From NCBI GenBank assembly GCA_029265125.1, contig JAJUJX010000007.1, forward strand, positions 1 through 64,000: a stretch of DNA of 64,000 nt. The letters run 5' to 3'. Made by a program: the position numbers and the translations under genes. The DNA comes from Tolumonas sp008015085 (GTDB lineage Bacteria; Pseudomonadota; Gammaproteobacteria; Enterobacterales; Aeromonadaceae). Shown here piece by piece: positions 49,447-58,595 of the stretch. The first letter of the stretch is position 1. Every line of letters starts with the position of its first letter. The notes beneath the pieces are model-generated. The model made no database searches. It worked only from the letters and a program-made list of their open reading frames with translations, and was not told the origin of the DNA.

Positions 49447-51899
49447 TGAGTTAATAGCAGCTTATTGACACAGTCGGTTATATCTTCAATGTAGCCGACC
49501 GCATCAATTTTATTAATATGCTCTGTAGTGACATGGGCTATGTTTGGAGCATAACGTGTTAAATACGCCAGTTCGTTATGGAAGTATTTAGCAAAAATTT
49601 TATCCTTTGTCGTAAGAACAAATTTCAGTAACCGCGTTTCCCCCATCATTGATGCTTGCTGAAAGGTATCGCAATATTTTCCGTTGGCAAATAATTCATC
49701 TGCATCTTTGAGGATATAAAAATACCCAGAATTATTATTTTTCTCTTTTACGGTAGCTAAGATATAGAAAGTATAAAAGGCGGGCTCCGTGCGGAGTTGA
49801 GCCCAGATTTCATTTATTCTTTTAATGACTAATTCATGCCGGATTACTGACGCTAATAATGCTTTATTTTCTTCAGTATTAATGCTGAATTCTGGCATCA
49901 ATCCGCTGTCAGATAAAGCGATATCACTAATATACCGCAGCTTATCATATCGTTTTAGAAAAATAGCGGACTGAGGATGATTATGGGTATACAGATTGCG
50001 CAGTGTTCTGGATAAACCGTATACCGTGTCACGACAGCCGGTAGCGGTCAATGAATTCAGATTCTGACTGATAAACCATTTAAATGCATTCCGGGCGGCA
50101 TGGTGTTGTGGATTTCCATATATCTTTAACTGGATAACATTATCTCTTGCGGTGACAACCTGATAATGCTGTTTAATCAAAGCATCTTTCTGCCCCTCTG
50201 ACAGCGGCGGAAAATCAATAGCCAGAATATCACCAATAAACATTCTCAAATCGGAGGTCAGTTTTATCTTCAGGCCACCAGGTGATATATCAATAGTTTC
50301 TGCTTGCAAATTATTATTTTTTTCATTTTTAGTATGCCAGACGGTAACTGGCATTTTGTAGAGAAAACGATCCTCTTTTCTCTTGTCTTCAATTTCATTT
50401 TTGACGACATGTAACTCAGTTTTCAGTGCGATTTTCGCCGGAATAAACTTAAAGATAGCCATCTTATCAATGGAATCATCTGGGGTGCTGTCAGAGAACA
50501 AATCTAACTGACTAATCAGTTGTGACTCATCACTGAGAACTACCATTTTCTGATAACCAGAAGCTAAAATTCTGGCTCTGTCATGAAGCCCGTTATTTAT
50601 TAATTGCTGTGATTCATTATTATTTTCCGGCAAAGAACTGGCTATATAGCACTGTTTTTCCGGATGCAATGTTGAGCCATCACAACGGAACAACATCAGA
50701 TTTCCCTGACTTCTGGCATGTGCCAGACGGGCGATCTCTTTCGCTTCCGGGTTATTAATAAAATCATCCAGAAATATAATCAGAAATTTTGCATATTGTT
50801 CCGGTGCCGATACTGGTGCAATGAAGAAGTAATCAGAAAATACCGATGTTTTATGTAGTTTTTCCTGAATTCTGGGATTGCTGATTAAATCTGTTAGCAT
50901 TGACTGATGGTTAACATCAGTGAGCTTTTGCAGAATTGGCTCATTATCACCTGTGAGAAAAACCGCATTCGGAATCCAGGTGCCAAGTTGTGTTTTAAGG
51001 AATACAGGCAGATGATCCAGTTTATTTACAGTAAATTGTTCGAACCCTTTAACTATCACTGCTTCTTGAGTGTTTTCAATAGGAACTCGATGTCGACGTA
51101 GCTGAGAATTAACAAAACGCAGAATGTGAGCATTGAATTCATCATAAATATCTGTGTTTTGATGTTCTGCCGTTTTAATTCTGTAATAGTAATTATTTTT
51201 CTTGGATGTACAGGATAATATTTTATAAGCAACAAAGACTGGGTTTGAAAATGAAAACTCTTTTTCAAATCCGGTAAAGCGGATGTAGATGTCTTTTATG
51301 TCATCGCGAAGTTGTATGCCATTGGTTTTTATACACATACCATGAGCGGAAATATCTGTTGTTGAGCCTTTTATCGATACTTTACTGTCCAGGATAATGT
51401 TGTGCTCAGCATCGTGCTCAAAATAGATTTCTATTGGCGATACATAATAGAGCCGTTGTTCTTTTCGTCGATAAAAATGCGTCAGGGAGGTATAACCTGC
51501 CTCAGGAACCTCCACCGCGCTAGGGTTTATTTTTTCATGCTTTATTCTTTTTTGTGCACGCTCTTGAATTAACTCATAGGCGCCTTGTGTATAGCCTTTA
51601 TATTTTTTGGTGATCTCAAGAAAATCATTAATGGTATTATCATTAATAAAGTGCTTAATTCCTTCGTAATCAAACACTTTGTAGTCAGATTGAATGTCCC
51701 GCAGATCAATAACCCGAAAACATTTTTTTGCCAGTCGCGCGATTTCCATTTTGATCAGAAAGCGGCTTGATGGCGTTTCATTTGGCGCATATTGAATAAT
51801 TTTTTCATCCAGTTGCGGGTGTCCGTAGTCATAACGGAATGTATCCACAATTCTCAGCTGGAAATCATTCAGGGAGGGGGCTGATGCGACAATTGCCAT
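49443..51899 (-). CDS. large protein with two PilZ domains (c-di-GMP receptor)
   Basis: From ATG 51899 the protein has 818 aa. Two PilZ-type c-di-GMP-binding motif pairs are visible: RRKEQR at about 144-149 with DISAHG at 182-187, and KRKEDR near 507 with DISPGG near 537. The C-terminal third has helical regions with CRDTVYGLSRTLRNL and no further motif that I recognise. A TTG at 51974 in the same frame could add 25 residues. I see no membrane segment. Long PilZ proteins of this general kind occur in Vibrio and relatives (PlzA-like). It is a lone gene; with two c-di-GMP enzymes at 28.7 and 36.9 kb the window is rich in this signalling system. Confidence 0.85.
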   Translation of the reverse strand: MAIVASAPSLNDFQLRIVDTFRYDYGHPQLDEKIIQYAPNETPSSRFLIKMEIARLAKKCFRVIDLRDIQSDYKVFDYEGIKHFINDNTINDFLEITKKYKGYTQGAYELIQERAQKRIKHEKINPSAVEVPEAGYTSLTHFYRRKEQRLYYVSPIEIYFEHDAEHNIILDSKVSIKGSTTDISAHGMCIKTNGIQLRDDIKDIYIRFTGFEKEFSFSNPVFVAYKILSCTSKKNNYYYRIKTAEHQNTDIYDEFNAHILRFVNSQLRRHRVPIENTQEAVIVKGFEQFTVNKLDHLPVFLKTQLGTWIPNAVFLTGDNEPILQKLTDVNHQSMLTDLISNPRIQEKLHKTSVFSDYFFIAPVSAPEQYAKFLIIFLDDFINNPEAKEIARLAHARSQGNLMLFRCDGSTLHPEKQCYIASSLPENNNESQQLINNGLHDRARILASGYQKMVVLSDESQLISQLDLFSDSTPDDSIDKMAIFKFIPAKIALKTELHVVKNEIEDKRKEDRFLYKMPVTVWHTKNEKNNNLQAETIDISPGGLKIKLTSDLRMFIGDILAIDFPPLSEGQKDALIKQHYQVVTARDNVIQLKIYGNPQHHAARNAFKWFISQNLNSLTATGCRDTVYGLSRTLRNLYTHNHPQSAIFLKRYDKLRYISDIALSDSGLMPEFSINTEENKALLASVIRHELVIKRINEIWAQLRTEPAFYTFYILATVKEKNNNSGYFYILKDADELFANGKYCDTFQQASMMGETRLLKFVLTTKDKIFAKYFHNELAYLTRYAPNIAHVTTEHINKIDAVGYIEDITDCVNKLLLTH

Positions 51900-52041
51900 A
51901 CAAAAAATGCCTTTGGAGTCCGAAACTGATTGCTGATAAACCTTCAGTTGACTTGAATTTCTGAAAAAATTCAATGCAATTAGCTGATTAATGGGAAGCC
52001 AGCGTAGTTATTTTATATGACAAGGTGTTTAAAGCGGTTGG

Positions 52042-52069
52042 CTACGGGCGATGAATCTATCGCCCGTAG
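52042..52069. terminator. hairpin after ddl
   Basis: CTACGGGCGAT (52042-52052) and ATCGCCCGTAG (52059-52069) form a perfect 11-bp stem with a 6-base loop, 16 bases after the ddl stop. No T-run follows on either strand, so it may act as a 3' stabiliser or factor-dependent stop site. Confidence 0.65.
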
Positions 52070-52084
52070 TCAGAAACGGCAGGA

Positions 52085-53068
52085 TTACTGGCGAATGATC
52101 CCTTCCAGGAATTTACCAAAGTTATCGCCATGATGTTCCAGCAGTTTCGGGAACATGGAGATAGGCGTCATGCCTGGGAAGGTATTGATTTCATTCAACA
52201 GAATGTCGTTATCTTCGGTCAGGAAGAAGTCGATACGGGACAGATCTTTCAGACCCAGCTGGGTGAAGGCTTTCAGCGCGTATTCACGGATGGTACTGAT
52301 CTGTTCTTCTGTCAGCCCCGGCGCTTCCAGATAAGTGGTGGAGTGGCTGCCTGAACTGTATTTTTCTTCGTAGCTGTAAAAGCTGTCACTTGGGGTACTG
52401 ATTTCGCCTGGACGAGTCGCTACCAGCTGATTGTTATAGCGATAAACAGCAACTTCCAGCTCGCGAGGGCGTACGGCTTTCTCCACCAGAACCTGATCGG
52501 AATAACCAAATGCTGCATTGACCGCTTCAGACAGTTTGGCTGCATCGGTTACTTTATAGCAACCAACGGATGATCCCTGACTGGCGGCTTTAACGAAGAC
52601 AGAGCCCCAGTTACGGAAAGCGGTATGCGCCTGTGCGTGAGCGGCTTCGTTGTTCTCTGACAGGAACAGGAATGCAGTATTTGGAATGCCAAGGGCTGAC
52701 AGCCACAGCTTGGTGCTGACCTTGTTGAAACACAGCTTGCTGCCTTCGGAACCACAGCCCAGATATGGCAGACCAATCAGCTCCAGCATCGACTGAATAT
52801 CACCAGTCTCACCCGGGAAGCCGTGAATACAAGGCACAACGAAATCGACCGGTTTAGCGTCATGGTCGAAATGCAGTTTACGATCCATGCCTAAGTGACA
52901 CAACTGGCCGTCAGTGCTGACCCAGCGATCAGGGAACAGCTCTACGCGGGTGACACTGATTTCCGGCAGGGCTTTTAACTGACTTTCCAGATAGTTGGCG
53001 CTCAGCAGAGAAATTTCATGTTCACTGCCACCACCGCCGCACAGCAGCAGTACGTGAAGGTGTTTCAT
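52085..53068 (-). CDS. ddl: D-alanine-D-alanine ligase
   Basis: Makes the D-Ala-D-Ala dipeptide for peptidoglycan. The 327-aa ATP-grasp enzyme begins KHLHVLLLCGGGGSEHEISL and contains PCIHGFPGETGDIQSMLELIGLPYLGCGSEGS (about 78-110), FVKAASQGSSVGCYKV (about 158-173), DLSRIDFFLTEDNDILLNEINTFPGMTPISMFP near 280-312. I start at ATG 53068 with AAGGA seven bases ahead; the frame opens 17 codons earlier without support. It stands alone here, away from the division cluster, so it may be the DdlA-type copy. It is divergent from a lipoprotein gene. Confidence 0.93.
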   Translation of the reverse strand: MKHLHVLLLCGGGGSEHEISLLSANYLESQLKALPEISVTRVELFPDRWVSTDGQLCHLGMDRKLHFDHDAKPVDFVVPCIHGFPGETGDIQSMLELIGLPYLGCGSEGSKLCFNKVSTKLWLSALGIPNTAFLFLSENNEAAHAQAHTAFRNWGSVFVKAASQGSSVGCYKVTDAAKLSEAVNAAFGYSDQVLVEKAVRPRELEVAVYRYNNQLVATRPGEISTPSDSFYSYEEKYSSGSHSTTYLEAPGLTEEQISTIREYALKAFTQLGLKDLSRIDFFLTEDNDILLNEINTFPGMTPISMFPKLLEHHGDNFGKFLEGIIRQ

Positions 53069-53233
53069 TTTGATATCCTTTACAATTGGCTGGTGGGTCG
53101 CCAGCTCCGGCGGCCGCATGTCCGCAGTCTAACAAGCCTGATCCGGCAGGGCAAAGCCTTCGGGACGATTTCCCGATAATTGGCAGCAGATCGTGTTGTT
53201 ATGCGCTGTAGCCTTATGCAAAAAGAGAATCGT

Positions 53234-53869
53234 ATGCGACAAGCTATCTGTAGTGTTTTGCTGCTTTCATTGCTGGCAGGATGTTCCAGTGAGCCGGAAG
53301 CGCCGTTGCTGCAGCCACAAGGGGAATACCGTCTGTTACCGCTGGAAACCACCCGGCGGCAGGTGGATGCGCTGATGCAGGGGCAGCAGGAGATGCAGAT
53401 CTATGTGCAGGGGCATCCGAATGAGGTGACGCCGCCAGTGCTATTTGCGCTTGCCTATCAGCTTTATCAGCAGAAACACTACCATGATGCCATGTTCTGG
53501 TTTTACACCGCGCAGCTGCGTGCGCGCAGTGATGCCAATAAGTCACTGGATAATTCGGTACAGCAGGGTGTCACTAAACTCAGTGAACAGTTCGGCAGTG
53601 AAATCTCCGCCTATGGGCTGAGTCACCCGGATGAAATGGAACTGGCGATGGTACAAACACTGCGCTGGGATAAAACCAGCCAGCGGCGCTATAACCCGCG
53701 CTGGGTTGCGTTGCACAGCACCGAGGTACATAACATGCAGGAATACGCGTTTGTGGCGATGGCTCGCTGGCCGCAGATCGATCAGCAAACCCATCGGGAA
53801 TATGCCCGCGGGTTTGCCCGATTAATGGTGTCGTTACGGCAGGGCTCAGGTCTTTCGCTGACTGACTAA
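53234..53869 (+). CDS. lipoprotein of unknown function, 211 aa
   Basis: From ATG 53234 the product has a clear lipoprotein signal: MRQAICSVLLLSLLAGC with lipobox LLAGC and the lipid-carrying Cys at 17. The mature part is helical, with an alternating pattern reminiscent of TPR/Sel1-type repeats (LFALAYQLYQQKHYHDAMFWFYTAQLRARSDANKS, about 76-110). I do not recognise the family. It is divergent from ddl and its 3' end overlaps the convergent EamA transporter gene by 24 bases. Earlier in-frame starts back to 53180 would put extra charged residues before the signal, so I reject them. Confidence 0.8.
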   Translation: MRQAICSVLLLSLLAGCSSEPEAPLLQPQGEYRLLPLETTRRQVDALMQGQQEMQIYVQGHPNEVTPPVLFALAYQLYQQKHYHDAMFWFYTAQLRARSDANKSLDNSVQQGVTKLSEQFGSEISAYGLSHPDEMELAMVQTLRWDKTSQRRYNPRWVALHSTEVHNMQEYAFVAMARWPQIDQQTHREYARGFARLMVSLRQGSGLSLTD

Positions 53870-54733
53870 CCAGATCCCGGTCAGCACCACACAGACACCA
53901 GCCCACTGAATGAAGCTCAAGCGCTCATCCAGAATACCGATACTGAGAAAAATGGTGAGGATCGGGCCCACACTGCCGATTAACGCAGTCTTGCCTGCGC
54001 CGATCCGGGCCATGGCGGCGGCCAGCGCATAAATCGGCAAGACGGTAGCGATGAGGGCCATGATCAGACCATAACCCCAGACGGGTAATGGTTGTTCGAG
54101 CAGTGTAGTAACCGGGCGGGTTAGCAGATAATGCACAAACATCGCGAGCGCTGACACCGTGAGCGCCAGTTCAGCAAAGCGCATAGAGCCAATACGTTTA
54201 ATTACTGCCGGGCTCCAGGTCAGATAAAACGCATAGGTAACGGTGCTGGCCACGACAAAAAACAGACCCATAGCATCAAGCCGGGCGCCGGCAAAATCAG
54301 GAGCCAGCACCAACACCATACCGCAGTAGGTCAGCACCATGGCTGACCACATTCTTCGGCTGATACTGGTCTTATTAAACCACGCAGACAACAACACTGT
54401 CAGGGTGGGATACAGACAGAGGATCAATCGTTCAATACTGGCGCTGACGGTTTCTAGCCCGATAAAGTCAAACAAGCTGGAAAGGTAATAGCCCAGCAGA
54501 CCCAGCACGATAATCATGCCCCAGTCTTTGCGGGATAAGCGGGATTCCTGTGTGCGGCGCAATAAACGCATCAGCAGGAAAATAGGTAAGACCAGCAGCA
54601 ACCGAATCGTCACCAGCGTGGTGCCGTCAACACCGTAACGGTAGGCCAGTTTGACGAAGATGGCTTTACAGGCAAAACCGGTTGCCGCCAGAATAGCCAG
54701 CAGCAGACCGGTCAGGTAGTCGGATTGATTCAT
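53846..54733 (-). CDS. EamA/DMT-family transporter
   Basis: A 295-aa inner-membrane protein with about ten hydrophobic segments in two EamA-type halves (about 8-140 and 150-290). The second half ends IGAGKTALIGSVGPILTIFLSIGILDERLSFIQWAGVCVVLTGIWLV, the usual EamA finish. Substrate cannot be told. Its ATG overlaps the stop of yigB (ATGA), so the pair is an operon. The 3' end overlaps the convergent lipoprotein gene. Confidence 0.9.
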   Translation of the reverse strand: MNQSDYLTGLLLAILAATGFACKAIFVKLAYRYGVDGTTLVTIRLLLVLPIFLLMRLLRRTQESRLSRKDWGMIIVLGLLGYYLSSLFDFIGLETVSASIERLILCLYPTLTVLLSAWFNKTSISRRMWSAMVLTYCGMVLVLAPDFAGARLDAMGLFFVVASTVTYAFYLTWSPAVIKRIGSMRFAELALTVSALAMFVHYLLTRPVTTLLEQPLPVWGYGLIMALIATVLPIYALAAAMARIGAGKTALIGSVGPILTIFLSIGILDERLSFIQWAGVCVVLTGIWLVSQRKT

Positions 54734-55455
54734 CGGTGTTCTGCTTCCGGTAACAACGTCAGCAAATCTCGAATATCCTGTAACATCAGGTGGGGCAAGG
54801 TGTGTAGCGTACGCCAGTCCTGCCCTTGATTATTAATCCAGGCGGCCTGATAACCGTTTCTTATCGCGCCGAAGATATCTGTCGTGACATCATCACCAAC
54901 ATGCAGGATCTGCTGCGGACGCAATTTCAGCTGCGCCGCCATCAGACGGAACATATCCGGTGCCGGTTTCATTTTCCGGCCGTTACCGGCTTTGAGTACA
55001 TGCTTGAAGTGGCCATCCAGCCCGATACGTTCCAGCAATACATTGCCATTGGTAATGACGACCAGTGGGAAATGGCGGCTGAGTTGCTTGAGCACTTCAA
55101 TCGATTCTGCGGGTACGACTACCTGAGACCGAACCTCGAGAAACTCCGCAAAGACCTGTTTTGCTTCCTGTTTTGCTTGGGATTCAGCCATACCTCCGCG
55201 TTGCAAACCGACTTCTAGCATCATTAAACGGCAACGGCTGACATCATCATGCAGCGAGGGATCCGCACGTTGCAGTTCATGTTTTAACTGCAGCCACCAG
55301 GCACGATCGTACATGGCACTGGCCAGATAGCGATCGCGCATGTGATCCACCATCCACTGCTCTGCATTCTCAATGACCGGCCGGTTATCGTAGAGGGTGT
55401 CATCAAGATCAAAGCTAATGGCGCGAATATCCTGTAAGCGGCGAAAGAACTGCAT
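54730..55455 (-). CDS. yigB: HAD phosphatase YigB
   Basis: From ATG 55455 (GGAG upstream) the 241-aa product begins QFFRRLQDIRAISFDLDDTLYDNRP and matches E. coli YigB, which removes phosphate from 5-amino-6-(5-phospho-D-ribitylamino)uracil in riboflavin synthesis. HAD motif I is DLDDT (16-20), motif II is ITNGN near 120, motif III lysine in GNGRKMKP near 143, and motif IV HVGDDVTTDIFGAIRNG near 180. Two extra in-frame codon starts upstream are unlikely. In E. coli yigB lies next to xerC; here it is coupled to an EamA transporter instead. Confidence 0.88.
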   Translation of the reverse strand: MQFFRRLQDIRAISFDLDDTLYDNRPVIENAEQWMVDHMRDRYLASAMYDRAWWLQLKHELQRADPSLHDDVSRCRLMMLEVGLQRGGMAESQAKQEAKQVFAEFLEVRSQVVVPAESIEVLKQLSRHFPLVVITNGNVLLERIGLDGHFKHVLKAGNGRKMKPAPDMFRLMAAQLKLRPQQILHVGDDVTTDIFGAIRNGYQAAWINNQGQDWRTLHTLPHLMLQDIRDLLTLLPEAEHR

Positions 55456-55500
55456 GCGATGCTCCAACAGAGTAGAAGCGGCTATGGTAACGCTATTTAG

Positions 55501-56469
55501 CTACGGCAGACTATCAGCTTGTCGTGGCGGGATGGTATTTCCGGCGGCGATACCACGCTCCGGCCCGATGATTTTGCAGAAACGCTGCACGATCTGTTTG
55601 GCCTGCCACACGATGGCTTCGCAGTGATCCAAACCCGGTCCGGTTCGCCATGAGGCCGCCTGTGTCAACATGGATAAGGAGTCTGACGGGCTTTTCTCTA
55701 TATTCAGGATCACCAGCGAGCCGTTCGCCAACTGTTCCCGTACCAGTGCTGGTGGGATCACGCCGATACCGAAGCCGTCTTCAATCAGCCGGGTCATGGC
55801 GGCAAACGAGTTTACGCAGCTGACGCGGGGCGAGGTGATGCCGTTGACGTGAAGCAGACTGAGTATGTCCTGATGCGGGCGGGAATTGGCAACAAAGGTG
55901 ATTAGCCGTTCTTTTGCCAGCTCCTGCAGCGAAGCGAATTTGCGGTTATACGGCGAGTTGGCGGCCACAATCCAGCGCATCGGGTAACGTGCCAGTTCCA
56001 GATTGCGGATGGATTCCAGACGGATCAAATCAGCCTGAAAGGCGATATCGAGATAGCCTTTTTGCAGCTGGTTTGCCAGCCCGCGGGCGCTATCCACCGT
56101 GATTTCCACTTCCAGATGCGGGTAATGGTCGGTGATCCAGGAAAGCAGTTCGATAAACCAGGTATGTACCACCGAGTCGATCGCACCGATACGCACTTTC
56201 CCTTCATAGCCGTTGGCCTGGCCGAGCGACATGCGCAAGGCATGGGCTTTACCGACGATCTGCTCGGCATATTCCAGTACGCGTTCGCCATCCGGGGTTA
56301 ACCGGACACCTTTGGTATCACGGACAAACAACTTAACGTCGAGTTCTTCTTCTAACGCGGCGATACGGTTGGAGATGGAGGCCTGAGTGGTGAACAATTT
56401 TTCCGCAGTCAGACGAAAGCTGTTCAGGCGCGCAACCCACAAAAAAGTTTCCAGAAAACGAACGTTCAC
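55501..56469 (-). CDS. LysR-family transcriptional regulator
   Basis: The 322-aa protein has the LysR helix-turn-helix at residues 1-60 (FLETFLWVARLNSFRLTAEKLFTTQASISNRIAALEEELDVKLF) and a typical ligand-binding domain. It is divergent from an MFS transporter gene with 199 bp between them, a standard arrangement in which the regulator controls the transporter. The C-terminal end is longer than usual, with a Pro/Gly-rich tail after residue 300. I cannot name an effector. Confidence 0.92.
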   Translation of the reverse strand: MNVRFLETFLWVARLNSFRLTAEKLFTTQASISNRIAALEEELDVKLFVRDTKGVRLTPDGERVLEYAEQIVGKAHALRMSLGQANGYEGKVRIGAIDSVVHTWFIELLSWITDHYPHLEVEITVDSARGLANQLQKGYLDIAFQADLIRLESIRNLELARYPMRWIVAANSPYNRKFASLQELAKERLITFVANSRPHQDILSLLHVNGITSPRVSCVNSFAAMTRLIEDGFGIGVIPPALVREQLANGSLVILNIEKSPSDSLSMLTQAASWRTGPGLDHCEAIVWQAKQIVQRFCKIIGPERGIAAGNTIPPRQADSLP

Positions 56470-56553
56470 ATTAACCCCTTGAAACGCAAATGCTTACACC
56501 ATCGGCTTTCCAGATGGACTCACTCGTGCAATGCATAAATTACGCCAAAACTG

Positions 56554-56574
56554 GTGACAAGTTTTTCTTATCAC
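56554..56574. promoter_or_regulatory. inverted repeat in the LysR-MFS divergent region
   Basis: GTGACAAG (56554-56561) and CTTATCAC (56567-56574) are inverted copies with one mismatch, 5 bases apart, within the larger CTGGTGACAAG...CTTATCACTGG. This lies 86 bp from the LysR start and about 95 bp from the MFS start and is a good candidate operator. Confidence 0.5.
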
Positions 56575-56668
56575 TGGCTATGAAAATTAGTCATTAGACA
56601 GTTTTCCGATTTATTCCCGATAATTATAAAAAACACCGCAGAACTTATCGTTCGCAGAGTTTTTCACC

Positions 56669-58042
56669 ATGAAATCTGAATATTCATGGTTCGGGCAAGG
56701 TATTCCCGCTATAAAACAGAGAACAATCATGAGCAGTGACAGTCAGAATGGCGCATACTATAAAGATAGCCCCGTCATTCAACAACCGCAGAACACCGGC
56801 AGCAAAGAATTAAGTCGTCAGGAAAAATGGATCCCCGTGATTTACTCCTGTTTGCTGATTGCGGTTGGTCAGACCGGTATGAGTTTGCTGCTGCCAGCGC
56901 TACCTGAAATGCATCAGGATCTGCAGATTTCTACGCAAATGACACAATGGCTGGTTTCTGCCTATCTGCTCGGTTTTGGTCCATCCCAGCTGTTTTATGG
57001 TCCGCTGTCTGACATCTACGGCCGCCGTCCGGTGTTGTTATCCGGGTTAATGGTTGCGGTTGTGGGTATTCTGCTCAGTCTGTTTGCTTCGCACAGCGCT
57101 GCGCTGATCATTATTGGCCGTGTCCTGCAAGGCGTCGGCGCTGGTTGTGCCTCTGTGATTGCCCGCGTATCACTGCGTGATCGCTATGAGGGCGCGCATC
57201 TGCGTCAGGCGATGGCGTATTTTGGTATCGTCATGGCTTTTGTGCCAACCATTACTCCGCTGGCTGGCGGTTTCCTGACTACTCATTTTGGCTGGGTCAG
57301 TATCTTTTTCACCATGGCGGGTTATCTGGGCTTGTTGTGGGTGTTGCTGTTCTATCGTTTTGAAGAAACTCACGTCGCCGAACCGGCTAATGATCGGGCG
57401 CATGCCGCTGATTTTATCCATCAGTACTGGCAGCTGCTGAAAAGCGACCACTTTCGCTGCTATTCCGGTGTGGTCTGGATCCAGTATGCGCTGAACATTT
57501 TCTCTATCTCTGTCATGCCCTTCATCATGCAGGTTCAGGTCGGCATGAGTGCCGATGTATATGGCCGCTGGACGCTGTTTCCTGCGATTGCTCTGGTGTT
57601 GGGTGGTGTGCTGGCCAGTAAAACCCGCCACTATTTTTCAAAAGAAAGTGTGTTGCAGGCTGCTGCTGCCCTGCAATTTGTGTCAGGACTCAGCATGCTG
57701 TTATTACCGCATACTGCGCTGCTGATGATGGCCGGGCTCGCTTTGTTCTCTTTTGGTAACGGCATGGCATTTCCGAATGCACTGTCCAGCTTGCTGGAAC
57801 CGTATAAACGTACTGCCGGCACTGCGACCGCGTTAGCGGGGGCAGGCCAGATGCTGACGGCCTCTTTTAGCTCAGCATTGCTGGTGGGTATCGGCATCAC
57901 CTCAATTTCAGGGCTGGGAATGGTGTTATTGCTCGGGAGTTCAGTGTTGTTATACCTGACCCGTCATGCGAGTCACACTATTCCTGCTCGCGATGACTGG
58001 CACTCGCACCAGCATCCGGCTCACAACCGAGTTCCTTTGTAG
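56669..58042 (+). CDS. MFS drug-resistance transporter (Bcr/CflA/EmrD type)
   Basis: The product has 457 aa with 12 predicted membrane segments from about residue 57. The MFS motif A is GPLSDIYGRRPVLLSG (about 111-126) and motif C-like GIVMAFVPTITPLAGGFL near 190-207, as in Bcr/CflA/EmrD drug antiporters. The cytoplasmic N-terminus of about 50 residues is long; ATG 56729 (20 codons in) is an equally plausible start and would shorten it to a more usual length. Partner regulator is the divergent LysR gene. A strong terminator follows. Substrate unknown. Confidence 0.88.
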   Translation: MKSEYSWFGQGIPAIKQRTIMSSDSQNGAYYKDSPVIQQPQNTGSKELSRQEKWIPVIYSCLLIAVGQTGMSLLLPALPEMHQDLQISTQMTQWLVSAYLLGFGPSQLFYGPLSDIYGRRPVLLSGLMVAVVGILLSLFASHSAALIIIGRVLQGVGAGCASVIARVSLRDRYEGAHLRQAMAYFGIVMAFVPTITPLAGGFLTTHFGWVSIFFTMAGYLGLLWVLLFYRFEETHVAEPANDRAHAADFIHQYWQLLKSDHFRCYSGVVWIQYALNIFSISVMPFIMQVQVGMSADVYGRWTLFPAIALVLGGVLASKTRHYFSKESVLQAAAALQFVSGLSMLLLPHTALLMMAGLALFSFGNGMAFPNALSSLLEPYKRTAGTATALAGAGQMLTASFSSALLVGIGITSISGLGMVLLLGSSVLLYLTRHASHTIPARDDWHSHQHPAHNRVPL

Positions 58043-58066
58043 AAACGCTTTAATAAGCGGACCTTT

Positions 58067-58100
58067 AGCGGCGGGAAGTCTCCTCTCGCCGCTTTTTTTT
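58067..58100 (+). terminator. MFS gene intrinsic terminator
   Basis: AGCGGCG (58067-58073) pairs with CGCCGCT (58087-58093), extended by GAG/CTC-type pairs within the loop, followed by eight Ts. It isolates the MFS gene from dtd. Confidence 0.9.
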
Positions 58101-58154
58101 ATTTGCGAAAAATCCGTTAAGCTAATGCATCAATGATGCAAAAGAGACTACAGA

Positions 58155-58595
58155 ATGATTGCGTTAATCCAGCGGGTCAGTGAAGCCCGTGTTGTGGTGG
58201 AAGGGGAAATAACCGGCGAGATTGGCACGGGTTTGCTGGTGTTGCTGGGAGTGGAGCGGGACGATGATGTCGCTAAAGCGGACAAGCTGGCGCACCGTGT
58301 TGCTGGTTACCGGGTGTTTGGTGACGAGGATGGCAAGATGAATCTGAATGTGCAGCAAGTCGGTGGTAGTGTTCTGGTGGTTTCGCAGTTCACGCTGGCG
58401 GCAGATACCCGCAAGGGCATGCGCGCCAGTTTCGCGGAACGCAATGCTGATCCGGTGCTCGCAGAAGCGTTGTATGAGCGGTTTATGGCCCAAATCGCGG
58501 AAAAACAGATCCCGGTAGCGAGTGGTCAGTTTGCAGCTGATATGAAAGTGAGTCTGGTCAATGACGGGCCGGTCACTTTCTGGCTTCAGGTTTAG
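58155..58595 (+). CDS. dtd: D-aminoacyl-tRNA deacylase Dtd
   Basis: Removes D-amino acids wrongly loaded on tRNA. The 146-aa protein begins IALIQRVSEARVVVEGEITGEI and carries the two active-site signatures SQFTLAADT (about 77-85) and NDGPVTFW (about 137-144, the Gly-cisPro loop). Length is standard. The start is well defined by the family. Its 3' end overlaps the convergent methyltransferase gene by 23 bases. Confidence 0.96.
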   Translation: MIALIQRVSEARVVVEGEITGEIGTGLLVLLGVERDDDVAKADKLAHRVAGYRVFGDEDGKMNLNVQQVGGSVLVVSQFTLAADTRKGMRASFAERNADPVLAEALYERFMAQIAEKQIPVASGQFAADMKVSLVNDGPVTFWLQV

